DNA of 64,000 nt from Talpa occidentalis (lineage: Eukaryota; Chordata; Mammalia; Eulipotyphla; Talpidae). The notes below the pieces were generated by a model. It was not told the origin of the DNA and searched no databases. It saw only the letters and a list, made by a program, of their open reading frames with translations. Location: contig NW_026555331.1 of the NCBI RefSeq assembly GCF_014898055.3, forward strand, positions 107,629,194 to 107,693,193. Reading direction: 5' to 3'. Below are positions 25,941 to 39,605 of the stretch, one piece after another (within the stretch, counting starts at the first letter, position 1; every line of letters starts with the position of its first letter). Both the position numbers and the translations under genes were made by a program.

Positions 25941-27689
25941 GTAAGACAAGAGAACGGGCAATAATTATGCTGTGTGGACCTGAGTAGGAGGTGTATTCAA
26001 ATGTCTGTGTGAATAAATCTTAAAAGGGGTATTGTCAGTGGTTCCTAGAAATGGAACCAATCTGTCTGATATATGAGTCTTCAAAAGGATAGATGTTTGC
26101 TTAGCAGGTTGGGGGTTGGAAACCAGGACACTTGCCACATTGCTCAGTAGCTCAGACTGGTAGGAAACTCACAAGGTGCTGTGAAGACATTTTGCAAGAA
26201 TGTAATTATGGAAAGGAGATTGTTTAATTTTCATTGTACTGCATTGTACTTTTATTTCTAAATCTAGTTTCTATTCTTTGATCTCAAATTATATCTTTTC
26301 TAATGATGCATCTATTCTCAAAAAAGAACAGATGACTGAATTCTAAGGCAAACTTCAAATATTTCTGAGGCAGAAAATGTATCACACTCGTTATATTGAG
26401 ATTTGATAGGAAGATTATAAAGGGAAAAATTTCAATACAGGTTTCACAGTTTCCATATTCTTTAAATGAAATGCCGTATTTCATAGACTCTCCATTATAA
26501 AATACACTCATATTATATGCAGTGAGGATATACATTATATATTAAGTATCATTCAGATGGGGAAAAAATCAGTCCTGGCAATTATAAGTGAAAGGGTGAA
26601 AAGCAAAATTTACTATAAGATTTCATAGATGTTAAAATATGAAAAAGTGTGTTTTACATTGGTGAAATGTCATAAATAATTATATATAAAAATAACAAAT
26701 TAGGAGTTCACTGATTTGAGAGAAAAATTATTAGTCTAATAGTTACTTGGTTTGTTTTAATGATCTCACTCCCTCCACTATCATCTGAAGATAGACCATT
26801 GGTTACAAAACAATACAAGTTTAGGATTTTTTACTGAGAAATAGTGGGTATATTGTCAAAATTTCTCCCTCTGCCAAGCTTATTTTTTTGATATAAAAAT
26901 TCCATAAAGCTGAATTCTCTGAAGATGTTTGCCAATAAATTGAACTTAAGTACCTCTGTTCACAATAGTTTAGACTCAAGAAAAGAAAGAACTTTTCAAA
27001 ACGCCAAAATTTCATATCCTTCGGCATTTCATCTTGCATGGTTGGTTGTTAAGAGCCCTGGCACCAGTTCTGGGGTTGTCAGTAACTGTATTAAAAGCTC
27101 CACTTCCCAGAAATTAAATTCACTGCATCAAGTCAGTGAACTGTAAAGGCACAGACATGAGGTGAAGACCTCAGAGTAAGAAGGTTTATCAGCATGGCTC
27201 TGGGGTCAGAAATGTACAAGTTTTGATTTACCGGATACTTTATCTACAGTGAGGTTTTTTTTAATAATAATGGAATAGCTTCTTACAAGTTTAATTGACC
27301 CTTCACTTCCACAAATCCTTCTCTCATCTATCATATTTTAAGCTCAGTAACCTGTGTGGTAGCTGGGCTGGTGTTCATCTGTGTTTTTCAGGTGAAGCTG
27401 AGCACAAAGTGGTCACGTGTTACAATTTTTGGTCACAGCTGGTTAGAGACAGGAGGAGGAACTTGAGGCCAAAAGTTCTGTCAGCCCTGCTGTGTGCTGG
27501 TGTTAGCCACTATCAGGCCAATACACACTAAGTTGTAAAGTTAGAAGCCACCCCAAGAAGTGTAGAAGATGGACTAGAACCTGCCACCTGAATGTTTTGG
27601 TGAGAGTGGCAGGAAGAAAAACTGGTGAAATGAAAAGGAACTGAAGAGGGAAAAGAAAAGTAGTCACCACTGACAGAAGAGTTTATAAA

Positions 27690-28085
27690 AACTCATGCCA
27701 TCCTGATGTGAGATAGAGGGGCACATTACTTCCTACAGCAGCAATAGCAAATGACCTTATACTCGGTGGATTAAAAAAAAAAGAAAGTTGCTCTCTCATA
27801 GTTCCAGAGGCTGAATGTGTAAAATCAAGCTTCATCAAGGCCATGCTCCCTTGGGGGGTTCTTGGGAAGACTCCTTCCTTCCCTCTTCCTAGCTTCCTGT
27901 GTCTCCTAGCAATCATTGGTGTTCTTGGGTTTGTAGCTAATTATTCCATTCTCTGCCCCTCTCTCTCGCCAAGGATCTCTTTAGCCTGTGGGTCTTCTCT
28001 CTTACAAGGAGATCAGTCATTGAATTTGGACCCATCTTTATTTCTATATAAAAGATATCCTGAAATTAAATTTCTGACATAGAAA
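27690..28085 (-). repeat. MaLR-like LTR remnant, antisense
   Basis: Shows the antisense signature 'ctcatagttccagaggctga', a cttccttccctcttcctagc-like stretch and 'aggagatcagtcattgaatt'. The MaLR class is recognised from memory; subfamily not assigned. Confidence 0.5.
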
Positions 28086-28589
28086 TGAAATGTAAAGGGA
28101 TGTCCTTCAGTCCTCTACAAGTGAGATTGGTTCTGAATCTGTTTTTTTCCTCATTGATCCCTTCTGAGGTTTAATGAATCTGGTAGAAACAAGATGCAAG
28201 TATCTTGTTATAGATGACTCAGTGCCTGTCGTAGAAAGCATTCTGGTGGCTCACTAAGTCTTGGTCTGTGTCCCATATAAAATAGAGAAGTGGAATAAGC
28301 CTTTAGCAGTCCTATCGCTGGTTCTTTCCTGAGTTGCGAGATGGTCAAGGTGGGGTCTCGGCTTTCATGGTAACTCTTCAACTTTGGTTCTTCAACTCTT
28401 CCTCTCTAGCTGCCCCAAATCTCATTTGCATTAAATATGAACATGTCTGGTCCATATACACCTTGTTCACCACCATCGATGCTGGGGAAAATCCCTGACC
28501 CTTGGTTTTTTAGTCTCTTTAGTGACAGAACTGGGAAGGTGAAGAAATTTGTATCTGTGGAGAACACAGGCTAGGGACATCACACATTC

Positions 28590-28745
28590 TAGTTCATTTA
28601 CCAGGACAATCTTCTGAGGTAATTATTACCATTATGAAGTTTTGCAAAAAAGAAAATAAAGCCCAAAAATGTTATGTAAGTTGCCCAAAGATATGGAGTT
28701 AGTAGTTAAGGGAGTTGAGATTTGAGCTTGGATATGTCTGCTTCT
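28590..28745 (-). repeat. MIR remnant, antisense
   Basis: 'gaggtaattattaccattat', 'gtaagttgcccaaagatatg' and 'gagatttgagcttgg' follow the reverse MIR order. Confidence 0.6.
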
Positions 28746-29445
28746 ACAACCACGTTGCCCCTCTAGAGGTATAGTATAATTCACTATATATATTATGCAC
28801 GGAAACCTGGGAGGAAAGCCCTACACCAACATCCCTGCTAGAGGATGAGCAAAGTCTGAGCAACACATGCTCTTGTGTAAGTCATCAGGGTCTCAACAAA
28901 GTCCTGAATTTAAATTTTTTGATGTGAAATGACTCTAAATTTTTTACATCAACCAATTGGCAATGGAAATGCAAAATAGCCACATCTGAATCTTAAAATC
29001 AAAAAAAAAGATATATGAAACAATTCATCTGGAAAGCTATAGAAAACACCTCAAATCCAGAAAATTTAAATTATAAGAAACCAAATTCTTAGAAAACTGG
29101 TATGACTGAGAAACTAATGCTAATTGTCAGAAAATTCTCTGATTGTTATGCTTTTTCCAAGACATGCTAAATATTGAGGAAACAGGCATTAAATTAAACA
29201 CACATATTAAATATTAGGAAACAGACTCAGAAAAAAATTAGAAATTTTCCTATAACCACATACCAATAAGATAGAGACATGATTTGAATAGAAGCCTTTC
29301 TGATTTCAAAGTTCATGTACTTCCTGCCTCTACTGACTGGTGTTATCTACTGCCATTACTTTTATCTCTAGATTTTCCTTTTCTCTATGAGCCAAGTATG
29401 GGATGTCAGAAAGGGACATTTCCTAAATAAGATTTTTCATGTTGA

Positions 29446-29614
29446 TGGCAAAGCAGACCTCTCCTGTCTCGCCCACTACTCCCCTCAGCAGTGTGTTTCA
29501 GTCAGTCTGGCTGTTCTGTTACCCACTCTGTCTCTGGTGAATCCTCTCACCCTCCCCCATCTCTGGCCTGTACCCCAGCTCTTGTATGCATAAATAAATA
29601 AATCTTAAAAAACA
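29446..29614 (+). mobile_element. 5'-truncated SINE with intact target duplications
   Basis: Begins inside the SINE body (at the 'ggcaaagcagacctctcctg' point) and runs through the normal AAATAAATAAATCTT tail. Perfect 17-base duplications 'aagatttttcatgttga' at 29429-29445 and about 29615-29632 show it inserted already truncated. Confidence 0.9.
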
Positions 29615-31163
29615 AAGATTTTTCATGTTGAGACATACTCTAAATGAAGATTTGGTTAAAAAAATTAATTAAAGCCAATTGTAAAAGTAAGAAAGAAGTA
29701 AAAAACTATTCTGAAACTAATTTCTTATAACTCAAATTTTTCTCAGGCCTCATGTGTCTGTGGGTACATTAGACTACAATAAAATTAGCTCCCCCATTTT
29801 GATGGAGTATTGTTCCATCTTGGAGACACAATGTCTGTTGCAAGTATCCACCATAATTATTTCTGGATGTCACCAGGAGATGCCTCATATTTTTTCATGA
29901 ATGACTTAGTTCCCCCTGTCACTGCTGCTACTTCAAGAGACTCCCTTTGGTATCACCATAAACACAATTCTTGTAACATCAGTTCCTTAACACAGTTCTT
30001 CATCTGTTCCTTGTGTACAGCCTTCACTGCCTTTGATGCCTGATGATGCTTGCTCTAGTTTTTACAGAATGTGTATAAACACTCATTGCCATTATATAGC
30101 ATGAACCTTTACATCTGAGTATCTACTGTTCTGAGTAACACCAAATGCATAAATCTTTCAGTTTCTTCCCATATCCCAGATTTAGGTTGGCAACTGGAGA
30201 AGAAAAATACTATCAACTCCTTTTCCTTGCCCATAACCACACAAAAATTCTGACACATTTATTCTTCTTCAGTTATTTAATAAATATTCATGGAGTGCCT
30301 CCTACAAATGAGAAATTCCTTTAGGATTAGGGATACTGAATAATTCCTCTAGGATTAGTGGAGATTGAGTCAATAAACAAATAAATATGTAATATGCCAA
30401 AGGTATAGATGGTCAGGTAAAGCATCCCATATAAGCTGACTTTTGAGTAACTACCTAAAGGAAGTGAAGAAGGAGGACATTTTTGTATGGAATGAGCTGT
30501 TCTAGGCAAATGAGATGCTAATGTGCAAAGGTCATGGGAGGGGAACATACCACATGTATTCCAAGAATAGTAAGAAGATTTTAATATGATTGCATGGTAA
30601 CTGTGCAATAAAGAGAGTAGAGGATCAGAGGTCAAAGAACTATCCAAAGGCCAAATAAGTTAGGGCCGTACAGTCTCTGTAATAACTTTGACTTCTATTT
30701 TGAATGAGAAATGAATCTTTTCAAAGTGTTTGCAAAACAGGCACGACAGAATAACTTTATAGACTGGATGTAAAGTATGAAAGAAAGAGAGAATTCAAGA
30801 TTTTGCCTAAGTGTCTGGGATGGTGGATGGCTATTCATAGAGATGGGAAAAACAACAAGAAGATCAGGCTTGAGATGGAAAATTTAATTTAAGTGTATTA
30901 TGATTCAAATGCTTAATAGATACCCAAGGAGATACTATTCCATAGGTCTACATTCATATAAACTGGAGATACAAATCTAGAATTCAGGAGGAAAGTCCAG
31001 GAGTAGATATGTATGTGTCAATTAGTTGGCATATATATGGCATTTAAAGCCAGATAACCAGATAAGATCACCAAGTAAGTATATTGAATAGAGAAGAGGC
31101 CAGGAAAAGACCAAAGAGCCAGCAAAGAAGAAGGAACAGGTCATGAGGTAAAAAAGAGAAGCA

Positions 31164-31425
31164 GGGCCTCCCTCGTGGCACAGCGGGTTAAGCACCGCGC
31201 GTGAAGCTGTCCGCAGCCTCTGCAGCGCAGGTTTGATCCCTGCCGGCAGGCAAGAATCCCACATGGTGCGGCAGACTGCTCCTGCCATGCCCGCTTGCTC
31301 CCCTCAGCAGTGTTTTTGGTCAGTCTGCCTGTTCTGCTCTCCGCTCTGTCTCTGGTGAATTCTCTCACCCTCCCACACCTCTGACTGTGCCCCAGTTCTT
31401 GTGTAAATAAATAAATCTTTAAAAA
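31164..31425 (+). mobile_element. tRNA-derived SINE, full length
   Basis: Sense copy beginning 'gggcctccctcgtggcacag'. The tail runs into a (GA)n tract (31424-31441). An 'aaaaagagaagc'-like sequence precedes the head, so the GA tract may be an expanded target duplication. Confidence 0.88.
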
Positions 31426-32474
31426 GAGAGAGAGAGAGAGAACCAAGTGACAACTATCCAGAAGGCACATGAAATTTGGGTATTGAGAGGAAGAGAGCAA
31501 CGCTGTCAACCATTGTTCATAGGCTATATATGATGAGAAATGAGAACTGGCCATTAGGTTTGCCAGTGGAGGTTGTTGGTGACCTGGAGAAGAGGTGGTT
31601 CAGAGAAATGGTGGTGGAGAAAGGCTGACTATCTTGTTTTGAGTGGGAAGAGGAGAAGAGAGGTAGAAACAGAAAAAAAATAGCTGGCAGATTTGTGAGC
31701 TGAAAGGGAACAGTTAATTGAATGATAGCTGGCAGAAATGTGGAGAAAAAGATTTTCTCTTCGAGAGATGAGAACTATTGCATCCAAGTGTGGCACTGAT
31801 GGTCCTGCGGCCTGATACCCCGAAGTGGGTGTGGCACCTCCCATGGCTTCCCAGAGCAGCCAACACAGCTTGGACCTCCCCTGTGGGACCTCTCCTCTTA
31901 GGACTTTGAAGTGTCTGCCACTGAGACATTACTTACCCACACTTACTGACAGAACTTATTTAGTACTGTCCCTTGATGACAAATACATTTTCTCATCCCT
32001 TTTTCACGCTAACTTCAATAACAGAAAAAGGTCGTACAACATCCCTTGCTGTTTTTGTCCTGAGCGTCATGGATGCATTTCATAAATAATGCCATCTCTC
32101 ACCCTCTAGCCTCTCTTCTGCCTAATACTAGGGCGTCTTGTTAAGTGCTCTATCTCCTTTTTAAGTATCTCTAGAGCATTATCTGCTCAGGACACATACA
32201 TGACTTACAAGGGGGAAACTCACAAGGATTCTTCACCTTCTCTGTTCCCTTTCTGTGAACCACCATGACCTGGTGCAAATTAACTCCTCTCAGTGATCAC
32301 CAACTGAACAAGCAAACAAGTTTGCTCAACAAGGATCCACTGACCTTCCTATAGTGATCAACACAATAGAATATTCAGAACCTCTTTGGGGTTAATCCTG
32401 ATGCTCAAAGACCAATGGTCATGGCTGTGAAGCAGCCTTCTCAGGCCACTGACTCATCTTAAAACCAAATTCCA

Positions 32475-32719
32475 GGGTCTCTATCCGCAGCCACTGCAGC
32501 AAGAGTTTGATCCCCAGCCAGGGAGGAACACACATGGCACAGCAGACCTCTACTGATTCCCCCACTGCTCCCCTCAGCAGTGTATTTCAGTCAATCTGCC
32601 CGTTCTGTTCCCTACTCTGTCTCTGGTGAATCCTTTCACCCCCCCCCCCCACACTTCTGGCCTATACCTCAATTCTTGTATGCATAAATAAATAAATCTT
32701 TAAAAAAAAATTAAAAAAG
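32475..32719 (+). mobile_element. SINE lacking part of the head
   Basis: Starts 'gggtctctatccgcagccac', lacking the A-box part of the head; body and tail are present, with a run of C at about 32638-32651. Near-identical duplications 'aaaccaaattcca' (32462-32474) and 'aaaccacattcca' (32720-32732). Confidence 0.88.
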
Positions 32720-35700
32720 AAACCACATTCCATTTTAAAGGTGTGTATGGCGAGAGGAAAGCCTGGAAAGATGAGCTGGTTTGTGGCAAACACATTTGTT
32801 GGAAAACAAATTAAAATTCAAGCACTGTCTGCCTATAAGAGTGCGTTGTCTTTATGCTGCAAAGACAGACACACACATGGAGGCATGTGTCCCTGTGTAG
32901 GTTCATATCAGGTATACTTGTTTGCGACACAGTCAAGCATAATGGTGAGTGAACAAACTAGAACTCCTACAACAGAAAGACCTGCTTTTGTAAAAGATCT
33001 GCTTGGTACAATTGACTGCTTGATGGGTGGTTAATTCATAGTCCTTTTTAATATTTAAATATTTCTTCTCTCATCCCCAAAGTAATCCCACAAGAGGAAA
33101 CCTATTTCTTTCCAGAAGGAATTTATTAAATAATAAGAAACTTACAAAGTCAAATTCTACTTTTTGCAGACTATATCATAAGAAAAGGTCAAAGTAAATC
33201 CAATTAAATATAATAGATGTTCCCTTAATGTTTATCAAAGAAAAACATCCAGAGCAAAGAACTGTGTGAGGTGGAGGTACAAAGATATAGAATATATGAC
33301 TCTTGTTCTCAAATATGTCACTCTGAATGACAGGACTTATACAATCTTGATATGACCTATAACAATTTCCTACAAAACCCTCTAATCCTTTTTCATTAAA
33401 TTCTTAGTTCTTTTCCTTTCTTCATCGAGTTTCTCTTGTCTCAAAGTCTTTTCTGTTTTGTTCACTTCTTTCTCTTCTTTTGAGTCCCGTATGCTCTATA
33501 TGACTATTCCTGACATCTGCACCAAGAGACTCAACTTTTCTCAGCCACATCCAGTATGGGTTCTACCCATAGGACCCTCACTTTGTGCTGTCTCAAATTT
33601 ATTAGGTACATGATTAGTCTCACTAACAAAACTATAAATTCCACTGAGGCAGGAAGCTTTTCTGATACATTTATTTCTCCCAAAGCTAGTCAACAAAAGG
33701 ATCCTAGTAAAATGATCCATAATGAAGATGATGTACGATGTAGTCAGAATGGGAAATATTAAAGAAGGGGTGGGACTTAATCTAGTCAATCAAAGAGAGA
33801 TGGTCTTGACCAAACAAAGTGGCAAAACAGGATGATATAATTTGGTGAATGTAGTAGCAATTTGAACAAAGACACAACACAAAACTGAATGTATGCCGCT
33901 TACAGGAAAGCCTATGGAAGGTGGTCAACAGACAAATAGTTTCCTGCTTGGAAGCAATGGTGGAAATTTTTCTGTCAAATAGGATGTGGTCGGGTTATTA
34001 CTGCATTAAAACCCAGAGAGAAGGACTCACACTGACGTCTTAAGACAGGGATGGCAAAAAGGGCCATTTTGGGATCTTGTCAAAAGATAGGTAGTTGTGA
34101 CAGGGGTCTGTGTTGAGTAGGATTTTGAAATGGTGTCTTTGTTCACCAGAATGATCAGTGATTAGCCCTGGGGAGCCAAAGCAAGTGTATCAGATGTTTG
34201 CCATCTCTGTTGTCATGAGTTGGGAATGGTTTCTGGAAAGAGAAGTGACAGATTCCACCATTTATCCTGGAAATGGGAAGAAAGTGCAGACCTTGGGAAG
34301 AAGCTAGCAGGAACTCAGGCTTGTGGTAATGAGGGTGTGTACTGGTGTCAGTGATGGAATGGAGAGAAGTCAACATCATCTGGAAAATAAGCAAATATGT
34401 GGGTGAAGAAAAGTAAAGCATTACAATTGGCTTTAATGTTTGAGCATGAAAGTCAGAGATGATGTCAGTGTGCTTTTTTATATTTTCAGTAATAATTTAG
34501 GTTAATAGTTTACCAACAGAGCTAAATAAACCTTGCTGACTGCCTCTTCTAAATGTCTTGGTCATGCAGGAGTTAAATATACAGAAAGCTACAGAATGCT
34601 ATTATTTTAGAGCCCTGTGAAAATGTAATTTGATTAGTCTATTGGACGATATTCCAAAGAACCAAATGTCTTCCATGAATCAGTCAGAAATGCTTAGGAA
34701 AACCAAAATAAAAATTGCTTTCTAAGCCAATAAAGGTGCTAATTAGTGCCTTCTGCATATCTCACTACATCTTCTCCAGTAATACATTTTGCAGGGTTAA
34801 GTGCGGTGTCTGCTGCTTCAGATGGCAGAAGTCCACTTAACAGTAGGGGGGGTGGCTGGAGACTCAAGTATCTAAAAGAGAATCAGAACTGGCATTTTAA
34901 CCCATGTAATGGGATGTTTTGAGTGGAACAGGAAAAAAAAAAATTCTTGCTTCAATTTTCTTCCAAATCAACCCTTTGGAAACTTGGGGATAGTAGGACC
35001 GTTTCTTTCTTTCTTTCTTTGTAATTCCAATGTATTTGTAGAGCAAAATCTGATTTTAAAAACCTACTAAGGGTATCTTGGGAGAAAATGAAGAGAGTAT
35101 CAAAACCAAGCCCAAGCATCCAAGCATGTGAGTGTGGAATTGAGGGGACCTACACAGCAGGGCTTTATGTGGTAAATACAAGGCATCCTCTACCCTCAGC
35201 CTCACAAGACTGGTGCCTGCAGAAGCTGGAGAAAATCCAGGGTAACCGAAGCAGTCTGTCCTATTATGGCATCCCCTAGGTGCCAAATTCTTGCTCTGAT
35301 CACAGGTGGCAAATTCAAGGGTTCCAGGAGCCAGGCAGGTCCCCACTCATGAGCCAAGCAGTAGGGTAGAGATGGCAGAGAATGTAAAATGCCCTCAAGA
35401 GATTGCTGTCCTGAAGACATGGCCGGTCCTGCTGGATCTTCTCAGTTTTAAGGAAAGTCTAGGAATCCCACTGCTGGTGAGAACTGGGCCACCAGGCTGC
35501 GCCTCAGCTTCAGGTACATTCTTGAAGACACACAAAGGGAGGCAAGGACTGACCCTCACAAGCCTATCCTCAGGCTGCAGAAAACTTACCTTACAAATCA
35601 GCAAAATGGAGAAAAACAAAACAAAACCACAAAAACCCACTAGTGGACAAAGAAGAATTGTTTCACACTGTCCTATAAAGACTATCAAGTTCCTGGATCC

Positions 35701-35833
35701 CAATGATGGGGAGATGAATCGCTGCCTCCACCATCATCAGGAGGTGAAACAATAACCATGAACATGACACTTGGTCTTGCAGAATTCAGGGAGCCTAGGA
35801 ATGCCAAAAGGCGAGCAGATATTGGACCTAGTA

Positions 35834-35947
35834 TTTTTTTTTTTTTGTGGGTCCCTCACCGGTGGCTGGGGAATGAACCAGCACTGCAGAGGCTGCGGGC
35901 AGCCTCGCAGCCCAGCGTTCAACCGCTGTGCCACCAGGGGAGGCCCC
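35834..35947 (-). mobile_element. Head-only SINE with A-tail, antisense
   Basis: On the minus strand it reads the tRNA-like head (A box, B box 'ggttcattccc') up to 'gagggacccac', then directly a run of 13 A. The whole ~160-base body and usual tail are absent. Confidence 0.85.
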
Positions 35948-37823
35948 GAACCTAATAAATTTTTAATAATTTTTAAAATTGGGCTTATTTTTGTAAGTTC
36001 AAAAATTTATATCAATTTTTCCTGGAGTGGTTTTCTTAAAACATCCAAGCTTGGCAGCAGAGAAGTCTGAGTCTGAATGTATGGGATGGAGATAAACATA
36101 ATTTTTAACAAGATCAAGAAGGAAGAGTATAAGAAGTCTAGCAATGGGTGTAAGTTGTGTCTGTAGTCAGTGAAGCTGGGATTCAAGTGAGGGGAGTTAA
36201 ACATACCTCTTGCCCCATAATTGTCAATGATGACTGGGCCTTATAAGCTGTAATGTGTAATGTGAGCAGGCCCTGTCCCCAGCTGGTGCTAAAACTCTGT
36301 AATACAGACCTTCCTGAGTAACATCAGGTCAGAAACAACAGCCTTCTCTCTCCCTCACTCACACTGTGATCTAGCCAGGTCCACCTTGCTCATTCCACAG
36401 AAAACATGTTGCCATTAGGGGCTTCTTTCTCTCTTTGGGGTTTCTCTCTGGACACCAGATTGCTCTTGAACATGGATGGCAGGGCAGCAGTGTGACCACT
36501 AGAATCCCACAAAGATGCCCTGGGTGAGGGCTGTGGATTTTTCCGGGTGACTAGATTTTCTGCAGGGCTAGGATTTTTTGAAAACTCAGCAAGGCTGAGC
36601 TAATCTTCTCATCAATATCTGAAAATGGATCATTTTCTCTCTGACAGTTTGAGCAATTTGCTGTGGCCACCATGCCAGACCACTGGCCTGTATGTGCACA
36701 TTCATTTACATGTTCTAGAAATCCAAAGTGACATCAGAAAACCAGAATAGGCTGGGGTAGTGGCAAAAATGCCATCAAATCCCCAAAGAAAAATGAAATA
36801 TTTTCAGAAAGCAGAAATGCCCAGAAACCCCAGAGTTTTCTAGATAAGCTAACCAGGCACACATGGAACATGCTTTTATAAATTATATACAAAGCAGTAT
36901 TGGAGGAGGGGGTGATAAGAAGGGAGGCAGGGAGATACAGAAAAATTTTACTTAAAAGATATTTTACCTTACACTTTGAGCAGCTTACTATTTAATTCAT
37001 CATGGCATTAAGTCATTATACCACGACTGTTGAAAATAATGATGTGTTTGCATCTATAACATGGTTAACAAGGTGGCAAATCAGCTTTTTCTCATGTGAC
37101 AAATTCAATAACTTGGCAATGACTTTATGGTTCGAGAAGTTCTGAGACTGAGTTGCGTTTGAATTAGCTGCAATGGATTAGCAATGTCTGCTTGGATGAG
37201 AGACTTGGTATTCGAGAGCAGATATTTTTCACTCTGAATGCTGGAGGTGCCACACCAGTTGAAATAAGAGCCAAAAGAAAGAACACTCCCATTTCAACTA
37301 TTAGAATTTTGCAAAATAACTCCTCTACCAAGACCCTGGTAGTAAAACCACTGGTGTAAATGGGCATAAATACAGGAGTTTGGGTTTTAAGCTCATTTCT
37401 AACTTGGTGCATAAGTTTGAGAGAGACATTGTATTTTAAATAACATGAATATTTCTCACCAGATGTCACATAGGGCATTTAAGAAATGTCACATATATAT
37501 CTTAACAATGGTCATTCACCTTGATATTCCATCTTCAGTAGTGGCTCTCTGGAATGTTTCATGAAGAAGTTGTACATTTTTCTCAAGTTAACAACTTAGA
37601 AAGTTTAGATATGTACCCAGAGTTACTGTTTTTCACAAAAACCCACCTGTCACCCTTATTCTAAACAAAGGATGACAAATAAGCTTTGTCTTACTTCACT
37701 TTGTTGTCAGCAGCATTCCCAACAGTTTTGAGAGCCCCTTAGGATCTGTGAGAATGATGTGACTGATTAATGATGTCTACTTCAGGAACAGGCATGAGAG
37801 TGATGGCCCAGGGGTCACATATA

Positions 37824-37824
<1 letters not shown>

Positions 37825-37872
<48 letters not shown>

Positions 37873-37873
37873 C
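37825..37873. repeat. (TA)n(CA)n compound microsatellite
   Basis: A long TA run passing directly into ACACAC and then CCCCC; likely length-polymorphic. Confidence 0.95.
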
Positions 37874-38509
37874 CCCTATTTAAACCTTTATCATGAGATA
37901 TCTATTTTACCCTTTAAGACTGGTGACAGAGTTCCATTTGTTTTGAAAGGCAAACATTTGCTGTATCTGTTCTCTCATCACTACTTCCTCACATCTCAAT
38001 AATATACAACCAGTCTGTTTGTTTTTCCAAAATATCTCCCAACCTGCATTATCTTTCTTATTGTGAAAAACAAGTTCTCACAGAAGTGCTGGATGGCCAT
38101 ACTTTCCAGTTTACACATCTCACACATTTGCATCCAAGAGAGCTACAAGAGAGGGGAAATAAGAAGACTGATGAAGCTTCTGTGGACTTTGCCTGTCTTT
38201 GTAACATTTCCTCCTGCAGATGTCTGCCCCATATCATGTCATGACCAGGGTTCTGAACAGTCCAGGGCTCCTTATGGGCCTCATATCCAGCATTTAGCTT
38301 TTCTAGCCTGTCCTCAGCACCACTACCAGGCAAATGGACCTTCAGCATCTTCTTTCTTGCATTTACTTGTTTGTTCTTAAAAGTTTGATGGTTCTTCATA
38401 TCCTGACATTACCTATAAACACCTCATTTTGATTTTTATTTATTTATTGCTATTTTTATTTATTTATTTTTTAAGATTTTATTTATATATTTTTACATCA
38501 TTGTTCATT

Positions 38510-38641
38510 TTTAAAGAATTTTATTTTTATATTCCCTATACAATTGCAACCCCCTTATTTTGACCTCAACTCCTCCTTCCCCGCCACCCCCCATAGTGTG
38601 TCTCTGGTTTGTAGTTGTTTGTTGATTTTGATTTTTTCTTT
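38510..38641 (-). mobile_element. L1 3' end fragment, antisense
   Basis: Closely matches the 3'UTR of the L1 at 1990-2120 ('caacccccttattttgacc', 'agttgtttgttgattttgat'), so it is the same L1 family. Only about 130 bases were inserted; preceded by T-rich sequence from 38430. Confidence 0.85.
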
Positions 38642-38744
38642 CTTCATTTTGATTTTTAAATAAGCTACAAGACCTTCTGTTGGCAGCGTGGTGTTTTGAA
38701 AAGAAATGACAGCAATAAATTAAAATAAGCCATGACATCTCCTA

Positions 38745-38860
38745 GCCATGAGAATTTTATTCAATTTCTCTGAGCCTGTTTGCCTCTCTTTTCAGTGGGA
38801 AATAATACTTATTTCTTGGATTTGTTGTGAGAATTAAAAGATATTTTTCACAATAACATT
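38745..38860 (+). repeat. MIR remnant
   Basis: 'caatttctctgagcctgttt' then 'gtgggaaataatacttattt' and 'ttgttgtgagaattaaaaga'. A second MIR-like piece lies at about 38935-39035. Confidence 0.6.
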
Positions 38861-39480
38861 GCCTCACTTGAGATTAAGGCAATAGTATATTCCTGGATCT
38901 GCTACTTTTGAATGTGATCATGGGTTCATTATTCAGCTTTCATGAGTCTTAATTTTCTTATCTGAATAATAAGGATAGGTCAAAAATTATAAGGCAATTG
39001 TAAAAATTAGGATGGAAGTTGCTCAATAAATATTGTACTCTTGTATTCTTTGACTCATCCTTGCTTCTCAGTTAAATGTATCATGAGAGAATATCCGCAG
39101 TTCCCTATGATATTCCCAGATTAGCCATATCCTTGTGCTTTGCACTTGCTATAAACACTTTTCTTTCATGCCAATTCCTCTTTTTTCATTCATCAAAATC
39201 TCCCCATTCTTAAAAATCTAAGACACATACCACTTTCTTCATGAAACCTTTGCTGACTATTTCCTCGCCACTGACTTCCCTCTTCACTAAGCAAATACCG
39301 TATTTCTTCAAGTGCTTGTCACACAGTTTAGCCCTCAATTGCATTCTGTCTTGTTCACTGCAGAAAGACCTTGTATCAGTTTCAGAGACGGAAATCAATT
39401 CCACATTGTTCATTTGAGGATAAGAAAATCTTCCATGAGATAAAAGAAATTAAGTGTATCTCCCCTTTCTTTTTTTGCAG

Positions 39481-39532
39481 GTTCTTTGCCTGAACTAGGA
39501 ATGGTTCAAATGACTGTGAAAGAATACATGAG
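39481..39532 (+). CDS. ITPRID1: ITPRID1 coding exon 4
   Basis: A 52-base exon with acceptor tttttttgcag and donor AG|gtaggt. It encodes GSLPELGMVQMTVKEYMR, residues 86-103, with the final Arg codon split over the next junction. The MVQMTVKEYMR segment is the conserved stretch preceding the Ser-rich 'SETPTLSRG' motif of this family. A young SINE begins 73 bases downstream of the donor, unusually near for this gene. Confidence 0.9.
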
Positions 39533-39605
39533 GTAGGTGGCAGAGGCAATGACATTTCACTCCAGGATTTCACGGCTGTGTCTTTGTCAATGAAATGGGA
39601 GTGGG

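Larger units (their letters stand above)
25941..39480 (+). other. ITPRID1: ITPRID1 intron 3
   Basis: A 13.5-kb GT-AG intron. Contents I can support are a MaLR-like LTR in antisense (27690-28085), MIR remnants, four SINE copies (29446, 31164, 32475 and 35834), a (TA)n(CA)n microsatellite at 37825-37873 and an L1 3' end at 38510-38641. The stretches 25941-27690, 32740-35830 and 35950-37820 show no identifiable gene or repeat to me. Confidence 0.85.

Noticed and set aside
35306..35755. 149-residue plus-strand open frame
   Set aside because: No recognisable domain, overlapping open frames on both strands and no splice context; treated as chance in a G+C-richer patch.
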